Origin: Alcanivorax jadensis T9
GTDB lineage: Bacteria > Pseudomonadota > Gammaproteobacteria > Pseudomonadales > Alcanivoracaceae
DNA: 64,000 nt
Reading direction: 5' to 3'
Assembly: GCF_000756655.1 (NCBI RefSeq)
Contig: NZ_ARXU01000005.1
Location: 180,830-244,829 of the forward strand
This document shows positions 34,089 to 44,368 of the stretch, piece after piece. Under the pieces are notes generated by a model. It was not told the origin of the DNA, did no database searches, and saw nothing but the letters and a program-made list of their open reading frames with translations. The translations under genes were made by a program, and so were the position numbers. The first letter of the stretch is position 1. Each line of letters starts with the position of its first letter.

Positions 34089-35114
34089 ATGTCGGTTGTG
34101 ACGTTGGCGGTGGATGCCATGGGGGGAGATCACGGTCTTGCCGTGACAGTGCCCGCTGTGGCAACAATGCTTTCCCGCCAGGAACACCTGCACATTATTC
34201 TCGTCGGCCAGCCCGAACCGCTGGCGGACGCCATCACCAAGGCTGGCCTCGATGGCCATGCCCGCATCACGGTCCAGCCCGCCAGCGAACTGGTGGCCAT
34301 GGATGACTCGGTGGCCGTGGCCCTGCGCCAGAAGAAAGATTCCTCCATGCGGGTGGCCATCAATATGGTCAAGGAAGGGCGCGCCCAGGCAGCGGTCAGT
34401 GCCGGTAATACCGGTGCCCTGATGGCGGTGAGCCGCTTCGTGCTCAAGACCCTGCCCGGGGTGGATCGTCCTGCCATCTGTACCGCCATTCCCACCGTGT
34501 CCGGCCACTGCCATATGCTGGACCTGGGCGCCAATGTGGATTCCGAACCCGAACACCTGTTGCAGTTTGCCCTGATGGGGCAGGCGCTGGTCAATGCGGT
34601 GGATGGCGTGCGCCACCCCCGGGTGGCCCTGCTCAACATCGGTGAGGAAGACATCAAGGGCAATGAGCAGATCAAGGAGGCCGCCGGCCTGCTGCGTGAT
34701 GCACCGAACATTAACTACGCCGGCTTTATCGAGGGTGACGGTATCTTTGCCGGTGAAGCGGATGTGGTGGTCTGCGATGGTTTCGTGGGCAATGTGTCCC
34801 TGAAGACCATGGAAGGCGTGGCCAAGATGCTCAAGAACATGATCCGTGAAGAGGCAGAGCGTTCCTGGCTGCGGAAACTGTCCGCCTTGCTGGCCCTGCC
34901 GGTGTTTCGTGGTCTGAAGTCGCGCATGGATCCGGACCGATACAACGGTGCCAGCCTGGTTGGCCTGCGCGGTGTGGTGGTGAAAAGCCATGGTGGCACC
35001 ACGGTGGAAGGCTTCGCCAGTGCCCTGGAAGTGGCCGAACTGGAAGCCCGCCGCAATGTGCCGGCACTGATCCGCGATGCCCTGGCACCAGTGGTCAATA
35101 GCGCGGACGCCTGA
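34089..35114 (+). CDS. plsX: Phosphate acyltransferase PlsX
   Basis: PlsX converts acyl-ACP to acyl-phosphate for glycerol-phosphate acylation by PlsY, linking fatty acid and phospholipid synthesis. The product is 341 aa from the ATG at 34089, preceded by AAGGA; a TTG at 34068 is less likely. Family motifs: LAVDAMGGDHG, SAGNTGALMAVSRF, LDLGANVDSEPEHLLQFA, YAGFIEGDGIFAGEADVVVC and VKSHGGT. It is followed after 89 bp by fabD with no fabH. Confidence 0.97.
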   Translation: MSVVTLAVDAMGGDHGLAVTVPAVATMLSRQEHLHIILVGQPEPLADAITKAGLDGHARITVQPASELVAMDDSVAVALRQKKDSSMRVAINMVKEGRAQAAVSAGNTGALMAVSRFVLKTLPGVDRPAICTAIPTVSGHCHMLDLGANVDSEPEHLLQFALMGQALVNAVDGVRHPRVALLNIGEEDIKGNEQIKEAAGLLRDAPNINYAGFIEGDGIFAGEADVVVCDGFVGNVSLKTMEGVAKMLKNMIREEAERSWLRKLSALLALPVFRGLKSRMDPDRYNGASLVGLRGVVVKSHGGTTVEGFASALEVAELEARRNVPALIRDALAPVVNSADA

Positions 35115-35203
35115 AACAGTACATTAATACTTTGTTGCAGGGTGAGCCGGACAGCCAATGGCAAAGTCGGCATACTGCGACCTGCACTTTAAGGGGATAG
35201 TGA

Positions 35204-36133
35204 ATGTCCAAAACTGCTTTTATTTTTCCCGGTCAGGGTTCCCAGAGCCTTGGCATGCTTGCTGACTTTGCCGACCGCCCGGCGGTAAAGCAGACCTTTC
35301 AGGAAGCCTCCGGCGCCCTCGGCCTGGATATCTGGGCTCTCTGTCAGGATGGTCCCCAGGAAGCCCTGAACCAGACCGAAAACACCCAGCCCCTGTTGTT
35401 GACGGCAGGTGTTGCTCTGTGGCGGCTGTGGGAGCAGAGCGGCGGTCCGCGCCCCAATTTGCTGGCTGGCCACAGCCTGGGCGAGTACACCGCGCTGACC
35501 TGTGCCGGTGTGGTCACCCTGGGCGATGCGGTGCGCCTGGTGCGTACCCGCGGACAGCTGATGCAGCAGGCCGTAGCCGCCGGTGAAGGCAAGATGGCCG
35601 CCGTGCTGGGTCTGGATGATGATCAGGTCCGCGCGGCCTGTGAGCAGGCCGCCGAAGGCGATGTGGTCGAAGCGGTGAACTTCAATGCCCCGGGGCAGGT
35701 AGTGATCGCCGGTTCCGCCGCCGCAGTGGAGCGTGCCATTGCCGCCTGTAAAGACGCCGGCGCCAAACGGGCCATGCCCTTGCCGGTTAGCGTACCTTCC
35801 CACTGTGCGCTGATGAAGCCGGCAGCGGATCAACTGGCAGAGACCCTTAACGCCACCAGCTTCCATGCTGCGGAAATGCCGGTCATCAATAATGTGGATG
35901 TGGCCATGGAAACCGCGCCGGAGCAGATCCGCGAGGCGCTCATTCGCCAGCTCTATTCGCCGGTGCGCTGGGTGGAAACCATTCAGGCCCTGAAAGAGCA
36001 GGGTGTCAGCCACGTCTATGAATGCGGCCCGGGCAAGGTGCTCAGTGGTCTGATCAAACGGATTGACCGGGACATTGCTGCCCGGCCGCTGGAAAACGGA
36101 GAGGCCTTCGAGGCTGCTCTGAAAGGAGAATAA
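35204..36133 (+). CDS. fabD: Malonyl-CoA:ACP transacylase
   Basis: FabD loads malonyl groups onto ACP for fatty acid elongation. The 309-aa product has FPGQGSQ at residues 8-14, the nucleophile elbow GHSLGE (Ser91), and a catalytic His in VPSHCALM. The ribosome-binding site is AAGGGG. fabG starts 2 nt after its stop, so the two are co-transcribed. Confidence 0.98.
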   Translation: MSKTAFIFPGQGSQSLGMLADFADRPAVKQTFQEASGALGLDIWALCQDGPQEALNQTENTQPLLLTAGVALWRLWEQSGGPRPNLLAGHSLGEYTALTCAGVVTLGDAVRLVRTRGQLMQQAVAAGEGKMAAVLGLDDDQVRAACEQAAEGDVVEAVNFNAPGQVVIAGSAAAVERAIAACKDAGAKRAMPLPVSVPSHCALMKPAADQLAETLNATSFHAAEMPVINNVDVAMETAPEQIREALIRQLYSPVRWVETIQALKEQGVSHVYECGPGKVLSGLIKRIDRDIAARPLENGEAFEAALKGE

Positions 36134-36135
36134 GG

Positions 36136-36867
36136 ATGTCAGAAAAGAAAGTCGCGCTGGTTACCGGTGCCAGTCGCGGTATCGGTCGTGCCATTGCCGA
36201 GCAGCTGGTGGCAGATGGCTTTTTCGTGGTTGGCACTGCCACCTCGGAAAAAGGCGCTGCGGCTATCGGTGATGCACTGGGTGCCAACGGTGCCGGCAAG
36301 GTGCTGAACGTGACTGACAAGGAATCCGTGGCCAGCACGGTGAAGAGCATCAATGACGAGTTCGGTGCGCCGCTGGTCTTGGTGAATAACGCAGGGATTA
36401 CCCGCGATAACATCATGCTGCGGATGAAAGATGACGAGTGGGAAGATGTCATCAACACCAATCTGAATTCCCTCTATCGGGTCAGCAAGGCCTGCCTGAA
36501 AGGCATGACCAAGGCTCGCTGGGGGCGCATTATCAATATCAGTTCCGTAGTCGGTACCATGGGTAACGCGGGCCAGGCGAACTATGCCGCTGCCAAGGGC
36601 GGGGTAGAAGGTTTCACCCGTGCATTGGCGCGGGAGCTCGGCTCACGTAACATCACAGTGAATTCCGTGGCGCCGGGCTTTATCCAGACGGACATGACGG
36701 AGGCTCTGCCGGAAGCGCAGAAAGAGGCGCTTCTGGCGGGTATTCCGCTGGGTCGTTTGGGTCAGCCTGGGGAAATTGCCAGTGCAGTTGGCTGGCTTGC
36801 CAGCGATGGTGGCGGCTACGTCACCGGGACCACTTTACATGTCAATGGCGGCATGTTTACCGGTTAG
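36136..36867 (+). CDS. fabG: 3-oxoacyl-ACP reductase
   Basis: NADPH-dependent ketoacyl reductase of fatty acid synthesis, 243 aa. Short-chain dehydrogenase motifs: the TGASRGIG nucleotide loop at residues 10-17, NNAG, ISSVVG and the catalytic YAAAKGG (Tyr near 151, Lys near 155). The ribosome-binding site is AAGGAGAATAAGG. A weak hairpin with a T run follows at about 36896-36925, before the acpP promoter. Confidence 0.98.
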   Translation: MSEKKVALVTGASRGIGRAIAEQLVADGFFVVGTATSEKGAAAIGDALGANGAGKVLNVTDKESVASTVKSINDEFGAPLVLVNNAGITRDNIMLRMKDDEWEDVINTNLNSLYRVSKACLKGMTKARWGRIINISSVVGTMGNAGQANYAAAKGGVEGFTRALARELGSRNITVNSVAPGFIQTDMTEALPEAQKEALLAGIPLGRLGQPGEIASAVGWLASDGGGYVTGTTLHVNGGMFTG

Positions 36868-36974
36868 CTCAAAAAACGGGCACCGGAGGGTTTCTGAAAA
36901 AGCGGTCTAATACGCTGTTTTTACAGAAGAAAATATTTGGAAAAACTTCAGGTAACGGCACTGGCTCAGTTGGG

Positions 36975-37004
36975 TTGCAAGCGCAAACAGCGTTCACCTA
37001 GAAT
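36975..37004 (+). promoter_or_regulatory. Sigma-70 promoter of acpP
   Basis: TTGCAA at 36975-36980 and TAGAAT at 36999-37004, with an 18-bp spacer, 49 bp before the acpP start. A dedicated promoter is expected because ACP is needed in far higher amounts than the upstream enzymes. Confidence 0.6.
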
Positions 37005-37053
37005 AGCCGCTGACAGGTGCTAGCACACCATTAATCAGGAGAGTTATAGGATC

Positions 37054-37287
37054 ATGAGCAGCATCGAAGATCGCGTAAACAAAATCATCGTTGAACAACT
37101 GGGTGTTAAGCCGGAAGACGTAAAACCAGAAGCGTCCTTCGTTGAAGATCTGGGTGCCGACTCCCTGGACACCGTTGAGCTGGTGATGGCCCTCGAAGAA
37201 GAATTCGAAACTGAAATTCCGGACGAAGAAGCGGAGAAAATCAACACCGTTCAGTCCGCTGTGGATTACATCAAAGCCCACAGCTGA
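37054..37287 (+). CDS. acpP: Acyl carrier protein
   Basis: A small acidic carrier (77 aa) of growing acyl chains. The phosphopantetheine site is the serine in GADSLD (Ser37). The sequence is almost identical in pattern to other gammaproteobacterial ACPs (four helices, very acidic). The ribosome-binding site is CAGGAGAG. A strong terminator follows, so acpP is likely expressed mainly as its own short transcript. Confidence 0.99.
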   Translation: MSSIEDRVNKIIVEQLGVKPEDVKPEASFVEDLGADSLDTVELVMALEEEFETEIPDEEAEKINTVQSAVDYIKAHS

Positions 37288-37313
37288 GTTTCAGTTGTTG
37301 AAGCAGTACCAGG

Positions 37314-37350
37314 AAAGCCGCAAGGTTCAATGAACTTGCGGCTTTTTTGT
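37314..37350 (+). terminator. Rho-independent terminator after acpP
   Basis: An AAAGCCGCAAG stem with a matching CTTGCGGCTTTTTT right arm and TTCA/TGAA extending the inner stem. Confidence 0.92.
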
Positions 37351-37532
37351 TGCCGTTGAAGTCACTTTGGGTTTGTCATCATGAGCTGGCAACGTGAAGG
37401 CTGCTCTTCCGGCTATTTCATGGCTGAATGTTGATTTTTGCTTACACAACGGCGACGAGCATCGGGATTCTTTATAGTAATCTTGTCGCTTAGTGCTTAG
37501 TGCCCCAACAATAAAGGATGGGAGGTATTCGG

Positions 37533-38771
37533 GTGACGTCACGTCGAGTAGTGATTACAGGTCTGGGAATGTTGACCCCGCTGGGTGCGGATGTGGCTTC
37601 CACCTGGGAAGGTATCAAAGCGGGTAAGAGCGGCATCCGAAATATCGATCATTTCGATACGGAATCCTTCGCCACGCGTTTTGCCGGCCTGGTGCCGGAA
37701 TTCGATATAGCCGATTACCTGTCCCCGAAAGATGCCCGCAAGATGGATGTCTTCATTCAGTACGGTCTGGTGGCCGCGATTCAGGCCATCCGCGATGCCG
37801 GTCTGGATATGGACAAGGAAGATGCAGACCGTGTCGGCGCCGCGTTCGGCTCGGGAATCGGCGGCCTGACCAATATTGAAGACAACCACCGCAAGATGCT
37901 GGATTCCGGCCCGCGCAAGCTGTCTCCGTTCTTTGTGCCTGGCACTATCATCAACATGATCGCCGGTAATCTGGCCATCATGTATGGCATGAAAGGGCCC
38001 AACTTTGCCATCACGACAGCCTGTACCACCGGTACCCATAACATCGGTTTTGCCGCCCAGCAGATCATGCTGGGCCAGGCGGATGTGATGGTAGCGGGGG
38101 GCTCCGAGAAAGGCTCCACACCGCTGGGAATGGGCGGTTTTGCCGCAGCACGAGCGCTGTCCACCCGCAATGATGACCCCCAGGGCGCCAGCCGACCCTG
38201 GGACAAGGGCCGTGATGGCTTTGTGCTGGCTGACGGTGCCGGTGCAGTGGTATTGGAAGACTACGAGCACGCCAAGGCCCGTGGGGCTACCATCTACGCC
38301 GAGCTGGCAGGTTTCGGCATGAGTGATGATGCCTATCACATCACCGCGCCGGCAGAAGGGGGTGTGGGCGCCATGAAAGCCATGGAAAATGCGCTGCGCA
38401 ATGCGGGAGTCGCCGCGCAGGAAGTGGATTACATCAACGCCCACGGCACTTCCACACAGATGGGCGACCTGGCGGAAATTGCTGCCATCAAGTCCCTGTT
38501 TGGCGAGCATGCCGAGAAACTGGCGGTGAGCTCCACCAAGTCCATGATCGGTCACCTGCTGGGAGCGGCCGGGGCGGTAGAGGCGATCTTCTCTATCCTG
38601 GCCATTCGTGACTCCATTGCGCCACCTACCATCAACCTGGATGAACCCGACGAGGGCTGTGATCTGAATCTGGTGGCGAATACGGCCCAGCAGCGCAATA
38701 TCGACTATGCGCTGTCCAACTCCTTCGGTTTCGGCGGTACCAACGGTACCTTGCTGTTCAAGAAGGTGTGA
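37533..38771 (+). CDS. fabF: Beta-ketoacyl-ACP synthase II
   Basis: Condensing enzyme of fatty acid elongation, 412 aa. The GTG at 37533 follows GGGAGG by 7 nt and gives the usual N-terminus ([18 protein letters not shown]); the ATG at 37518 overlaps that site and is unlikely. Catalytic triad: Cys164 in [10 protein letters not shown], His in [11 protein letters not shown] and His in [12 protein letters not shown]. It overlaps pabC by one base (TGATG). Confidence 0.97.
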   Translation: MTSRRVVITGLGMLTPLGADVASTWEGIKAGKSGIRNIDHFDTESFATRFAGLVPEFDIADYLSPKDARKMDVFIQYGLVAAIQAIRDAGLDMDKEDADRVGAAFGSGIGGLTNIEDNHRKMLDSGPRKLSPFFVPGTIINMIAGNLAIMYGMKGPNFAITTACTTGTHNIGFAAQQIMLGQADVMVAGGSEKGSTPLGMGGFAAARALSTRNDDPQGASRPWDKGRDGFVLADGAGAVVLEDYEHAKARGATIYAELAGFGMSDDAYHITAPAEGGVGAMKAMENALRNAGVAAQEVDYINAHGTSTQMGDLAEIAAIKSLFGEHAEKLAVSSTKSMIGHLLGAAGAVEAIFSILAIRDSIAPPTINLDEPDEGCDLNLVANTAQQRNIDYALSNSFGFGGTNGTLLFKKV

Positions 38772-39571
38772 TGGTCGATCCTCGTGATCGCGGACTGGCC
38801 TATGGCGATGGGCTGTTTGAAACCCTGAGGGTGACGGCGGATGGCTCCGTGCCACTCTGGCCCTGGCATCTCCGGCGTTTGCTGCGCGGTGCCCGGGCGC
38901 TGGGGCTGCCATCCCTGCCGGAAACGCGTTATCTGTCGGCCCTTGAAGAAGGGGTGGCTGCTCTGGGCGGAAAGCCCGGTGTGGTCAAGCTGATCTTGAC
39001 CCGGGGGCCGGGGGGACGCGGTTATCTGCCTCCCTCGAACCCAAAGCCAACGGTGTTATGGCAGGCCGGTCCGCTGCCCGCCTGGTCCCATCAGCTGCGT
39101 GAGCAGGGCATTGTGCTGGGGCTGTGTGGTGAGCCACTGCACCCGGAGTCCCTGGCCGGGCTCAAGCACCTCAACCGTCTTCCCCAGGTACAGGCCCGCC
39201 GCGAAGTGGCTCGCCATGGCTGGCACGAAGGGCTGTTGCTCAGCCCCCGTCGCCAACCGCTGGAAGCCACCTCGATGAATCTGTTCGCCCGGTTGGATGG
39301 CCATTGGTGGACGCCGGACCTGCAGGCGGCCCGGGCTGGTGTGGCGGGGGTGATGCGTGAGTGGCTTGATGAGCATTTGACGGAGCAGGGGGAAAATGTG
39401 GTCTGCGATCTGCGGCCGCTGTCACAGCTTGCCGACGCTCAGGGGCTGTTTTTGTGTAACAGTGTTGTCGGCGTGCTCCCGGTGCGTAAACTGGCGCAAT
39501 GGCAGTGGCCGGTACTGGATTCAGTGCTGCAATTGCAGCACTCTGTGGATGCGCTTTTTCTGCCACGGTAA
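38771..39571 (+). CDS. pabC: Aminodeoxychorismate lyase
   Basis: A PLP-dependent fold-IV enzyme that makes 4-aminobenzoate for folate synthesis. 266 aa. Typical DRGLAYGDGLFETLRV start, the PLP lysine in GLKHLNRLPQ, and a substrate/PLP region around EATSMNLFA. The ATG at 38771 shares its A with the fabF stop, so translation is coupled. The fabF-pabC-mltG-tmk-holB order is conserved in gammaproteobacteria. Confidence 0.93.
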   Translation: MVDPRDRGLAYGDGLFETLRVTADGSVPLWPWHLRRLLRGARALGLPSLPETRYLSALEEGVAALGGKPGVVKLILTRGPGGRGYLPPSNPKPTVLWQAGPLPAWSHQLREQGIVLGLCGEPLHPESLAGLKHLNRLPQVQARREVARHGWHEGLLLSPRRQPLEATSMNLFARLDGHWWTPDLQAARAGVAGVMREWLDEHLTEQGENVVCDLRPLSQLADAQGLFLCNSVVGVLPVRKLAQWQWPVLDSVLQLQHSVDALFLPR

Positions 39572-39737
39572 CACCGTTGCCAACCTGCCTGAGACACCAG
39601 GATTCATGAGCTACCCGGTGATGAGTGCCTTGAGAGGTCGAGTTTTGCCACGCTGACTCCCCCCTCCCTCAGGGCGATCGTTCCGCTCTGGCAAAGAATT
39701 TATTTCATTCCGCAACACAGGCCCTACAATTTCTCTC

Positions 39738-41419
<1,682 letters not shown>

Positions 41420-41420
41420 T

Positions 41421-41953
41421 AGGGTCTGTTGGCGGTTCATTCGCACCTCTGTTGCGCCTGAAAAAGCGCCAATCTAGCAGGCTGTTGAAAAGCCCCTTGC
41501 GTGCTCAGTCTTTCAGGCTGGTTCGCAATCTAGGCGCGCTTTTGAAAGTGTATGTCCATCCATCGAAAAAGCGCAAGAACGAGTGCGGGCCAGCCTGGAA
41601 GACCCGTAGGGCGCGGCCTGAAGGGCCCATCTGCTGCGCTCTGTCGCTAGGAAAGGGAACCACCCTGTCCATCGCGACAAAACACAACAGCTGCACCCTT
41701 CAGGCCACGCTGAGCACACAAGGGGCTTTTCAACAGCCTGCCAGGCACGAGGAGAGATGTTTGGTTGCTCTAAATGAGCGATTCGTAACGACGAGTGGCG
41801 CTTTTTCAGGCGCAACCCGAAGGGCTGGGCCCCTTTTCCCGCTCAGCAGTGTTGGAGGTCGTTTACATAGAATAATTATGCCGCACTCCCTCCGCCTTGC
41901 TGAGCGAAAAAATGAACTCCAGCAGAGGTGTGAATGAACCGCCAACAGACCCT
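41421..41953. repeat. Nested palindromic element, copy 2, interrupted by another palindrome
   Basis: Outer arms at 41421-41451 and 41923-41953 (30 of 31 matches, the mismatch being G-T). Inner arms at 41451-41471 and 41796-41816 are perfect over 21 bp. A 109-nt core (41814-41922) starts AACCCGAAGGGCTGGGCCCC and contains GCGAAAAAATGAACTCC, with a hairpin CGCTCAGCA/TGCTGAGCG. This is the plan of the 6340-6609 element with different arms. The right outer arm overlaps the first 20 nt of holB, so the left arm is an inverted copy of the holB start. A second palindrome occupies its centre. Confidence 0.85.
41477..41741. repeat. 265-bp palindromic insertion inside the tmk-holB element
   Basis: Outer arms at 41477-41508 and 41710-41741 match at 31 of 32 positions and start GCAGGCTGTTGAAAAGCCCC. 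Further nested stems are GGCCTGAAGGG/CCCTTCAGGCC (41615-41625 with 41696-41706) and TGTCGC/GCGACA (41642-41647 with 41674-41679). Its removal leaves the host element with a central loop similar in size and sequence start (CCAGGCA) to copy 1. It is therefore probably a later insertion of a different non-autonomous element. Open frames inside it are not convincing genes. Confidence 0.75.
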
Positions 41954-42947
41954 TGCCCGTATCCAGGTGCCGTGCCCCTGGCATCAGGACACCATGGCCC
42001 AGCTGCTGGATCAGCATCAGCAGGGAAGGCTTCCCCATGCGTTGCTGATCAGCGGTGCAAAAGGGATCGGCAAGCTGCGGCTGGCGGAGTCCCTGGCGCA
42101 GACATTGCTCTGTGACAACCCGGCCGGGGGACTGCCCTGTGGCCAGTGTCAGGGGTGTCAGTTGAGTGCTGCCGGCACCCACCCGGATCTCCACCGTCTC
42201 AGCCCGGAAGACAAGAGCCGGGCGATCAAGATTGATCAGGTGCGCAAGCTGGTGGGCTTTGCCACCCGTACCGCCCAGTACAGCGGCTACCGTGTGGCCA
42301 TTGTCGCGCCAGCGGAAGCGCTCAACCGCAACGCCCAGAATGCTCTGCTCAAGACCCTGGAAGAACCCGGTGGGCAGACGTTGCTGTTGCTGGTCTGCGA
42401 TCAGCCGACCCTGTTGCTGCCGACGATTCGCAGCCGCTGTCAGCAGCGAATTCTGCCTCTGCCGCCCCAGGAGCAGGCTCTGGAGTGGTTACAGGGCCAG
42501 GTAGGGGAGAGTGCCCGCTCGTTGCTGGATGCGGCTCAGGGGGCGCCTCTGCGAGCCCTGGACCTGGATCAGGCGGAGTGGTTTGCCGATCGAGCCCGTT
42601 TGCTGGAGGTGCTGGTGTCGGTGGCGGAAGGGCGTCAATCGGTTGCTCAGGCGTCCCCCATGCTGTCAAAGCATGATCCCACGGAAATGGCCGGGGTGAT
42701 CTATGGCTGGTTGTCCCGCTGCCTCAATCAGGCCTATTCAGGACAGCAAAGCGCCGATGCATCACTGGCGCCCTTGCTGACCCGACTGTCCCGTGCCGTG
42801 CCGCCGGCGCGCCTGCTGCGCGCTGCCCAGCGGGTACTGGAAGGGCGACGGGCATTGATGTCCGGTGCCAACCCCAACAAGGATCTGCTCTACGAACAGT
42901 GGCTGCTGGTGCTGGTGGGCGTTGACGCTGCGGCGGCAGCCCACTAA
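41934..42947 (+). CDS. holB: DNA polymerase III subunit delta'
   Basis: Clamp-loader subunit, 337 aa. The RFC-like AAA+ domain has a P-loop-like ISGAKGIGKLRLAE, the Zn-binding cysteines in CDNPAGGLPCGQCQGCQ, and KTLEEPGGQTLLLLV. This N-terminus (MNRQQTLARIQVPCPWHQD) is the only start with homologue-like sequence, although it sits inside a palindrome arm. The leader RNA could therefore hide the start codon in a long stem. Ribosome-binding site: only a weak AGAGGTG. Confidence 0.94.
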   Translation: MNRQQTLARIQVPCPWHQDTMAQLLDQHQQGRLPHALLISGAKGIGKLRLAESLAQTLLCDNPAGGLPCGQCQGCQLSAAGTHPDLHRLSPEDKSRAIKIDQVRKLVGFATRTAQYSGYRVAIVAPAEALNRNAQNALLKTLEEPGGQTLLLLVCDQPTLLLPTIRSRCQQRILPLPPQEQALEWLQGQVGESARSLLDAAQGAPLRALDLDQAEWFADRARLLEVLVSVAEGRQSVAQASPMLSKHDPTEMAGVIYGWLSRCLNQAYSGQQSADASLAPLLTRLSRAVPPARLLRAAQRVLEGRRALMSGANPNKDLLYEQWLLVLVGVDAAAAAH

Positions 42948-43037
42948 TCTTTACGCTATTAATAATAAAGTCTTACTGGCTGTGCCATGCGCTGACGGGC
43001 ATGGGGACAGCCGGTATGTCACACGAGGCTCTCCCCT

Positions 43038-43385
43038 ATGAAAATGCCCGGCGGCCGCAGCGGCATCCTGTCGCTTTCCATCAAGGACAAGGCGGTACTC
43101 TATTCCGCTTACATGCCCTTCATCACCAATGGCGGCCTGTTCATTCCCACCGACAAGCAATACAAGCTGGGCGAGGAAATCTTCCTGTTGCTCAACATCA
43201 TGGATGAATCCGACAAGATCCCGGTGGCCGGCAAGGTGGTCTGGATCACCCCGAAAGGGGCCCAGGGCAATCGCAGTGCCGGAATCGGCGTGCAGTTCTC
43301 CGACCAGGACGACACTGCCCGGGTCACCATCGAAAACCATCTGGCCGGTTCCCTGGAATCCGATCGTCCGACGCATACGATGTAG
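43038..43385 (+). CDS. pilZ: PilZ domain protein, type IV pilus assembly
   Basis: A 115-aa PilZ-domain protein in the conserved holB-pilZ-tatD position known from Pseudomonas, where PilZ is needed for type IV pilus biogenesis. The sequence (GILSLSIKDKAVLYSAYMPF...NGGLFIPT) matches the PilZ proper type. It lacks the RxxxR c-di-GMP motif at the N-terminus, so it probably does not bind c-di-GMP, as known for PilZ itself. No other pilus gene is in the window. Confidence 0.93.
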   Translation: MKMPGGRSGILSLSIKDKAVLYSAYMPFITNGGLFIPTDKQYKLGEEIFLLLNIMDESDKIPVAGKVVWITPKGAQGNRSAGIGVQFSDQDDTARVTIENHLAGSLESDRPTHTM

Positions 43386-43390
43386 GACGC

Positions 43391-43521
43391 CGCACGCATC
43401 ACGCAACAACGCGATAAGCGCTTTTCCACATTGAAACCCTTGAGGCCGCGCCCTAAACCTGAGCGCGGCCTCATGCGTTTAGTGACACAAAAACCCTGCC
43501 CGTGTTGTTGCGTGCTGCGTG
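43391..43521. repeat. Nested inverted repeat between pilZ and tatD
   Basis: CACGCATCACGCAACAAC (43393-43410) pairs with GTTGTTGCGTGCTGCGTG (43504-43521) with one mismatch. Inside lies a GC-rich hairpin, TGAGGCCGCGC/GCGCGGCCTCA (43441-43451 with 43463-43473), which may terminate pilZ transcription. The plan is an outer palindrome around an inner hairpin, as at 50969-51092. Confidence 0.75.
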
Positions 43522-43576
43522 TCGCATGTTGCCTATCTACGCTACAATTCCCGCGTTTGTCATGCCGGAGCACTGA

Positions 43577-44368
43577 ATGTCTGACGTCGCTTTTGTGGAT
43601 TCCCACTGCCACCTGGATCGCCTCAATCTGGACGCCCATAACGGGGACTTTGATGCCATGATGGCCGCCACTGTCGAGGCAGGGGTCAGCCACATGTTGT
43701 GCATTGGCGTAGACCTGGAAACCTTTCCTGATGTGCAGGCGCTGGCCGAGCAACATGATCATGTGTATGCCAGTGTTGGCGTGCACCCGCTCTACAAGGA
43801 GTCCCGCGAGCCCCAGGTCAGTGAGCTGGTAGAAAGGGCATCGCACCCGAAAGTGGTCGCCATTGGCGAGACCGGGCTGGACTACTTTTATGCCAAAGAG
43901 CAGCGGGAGTGGCAGCAGCGGTATTTTATTGCCCATATTCAGGCAGCTCGGGAGACCGGACTGCCGCTGGTTATCCATACCCGTGGCGCCAAGGACGATA
44001 CCCTGGCGCTGCTGAGAGAATACGGCCAGGGGCAGGTTCATGGTGTGCTGCATTGCTTTACCGAAGACCTGGATATGGCGCAGCAGGCCATCGATATGGG
44101 GTTCTATATTTCCATCTCCGGCATTATCACGTTCCGCAATGCAGAAAGCCTGCGCGACACCGTCAAGGCACTGCCGCTGGAGCGCCTGTTGATCGAAACC
44201 GACTCTCCCTGGCTGGCGCCGGTACCGTTCCGGGGCAAGCCCAATGAGCCCCGCTATGTGGCCCAGGTGGCCGAATGTGTGGCGGAGCTAAAGGGGGTCG
44301 ACGTGGCTGAACTGGCGCGCATTACCCGTGACAATTTCTTTACCCTCTTCAACAAGGCGCAACCATGA
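43577..44368 (+). CDS. TatD family metal-dependent hydrolase (YcfH type)
   Basis: A 263-aa TIM-barrel metallohydrolase, likely a 3'-5' DNase/RNase as shown for TatD proteins. Metal residues: DSHCHLDRL (HxH), the glutamate in GETGLDYFY, a His in VIHTRGA, HCFTED and ETDSPWLAP. The position after holB matches E. coli ycfH. It overlaps rmuC by ATGA. A TACAAT just upstream (43545-43550) may be its -10 box. Confidence 0.94.
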   Translation: MSDVAFVDSHCHLDRLNLDAHNGDFDAMMAATVEAGVSHMLCIGVDLETFPDVQALAEQHDHVYASVGVHPLYKESREPQVSELVERASHPKVVAIGETGLDYFYAKEQREWQQRYFIAHIQAARETGLPLVIHTRGAKDDTLALLREYGQGQVHGVLHCFTEDLDMAQQAIDMGFYISISGIITFRNAESLRDTVKALPLERLLIETDSPWLAPVPFRGKPNEPRYVAQVAECVAELKGVDVAELARITRDNFFTLFNKAQP

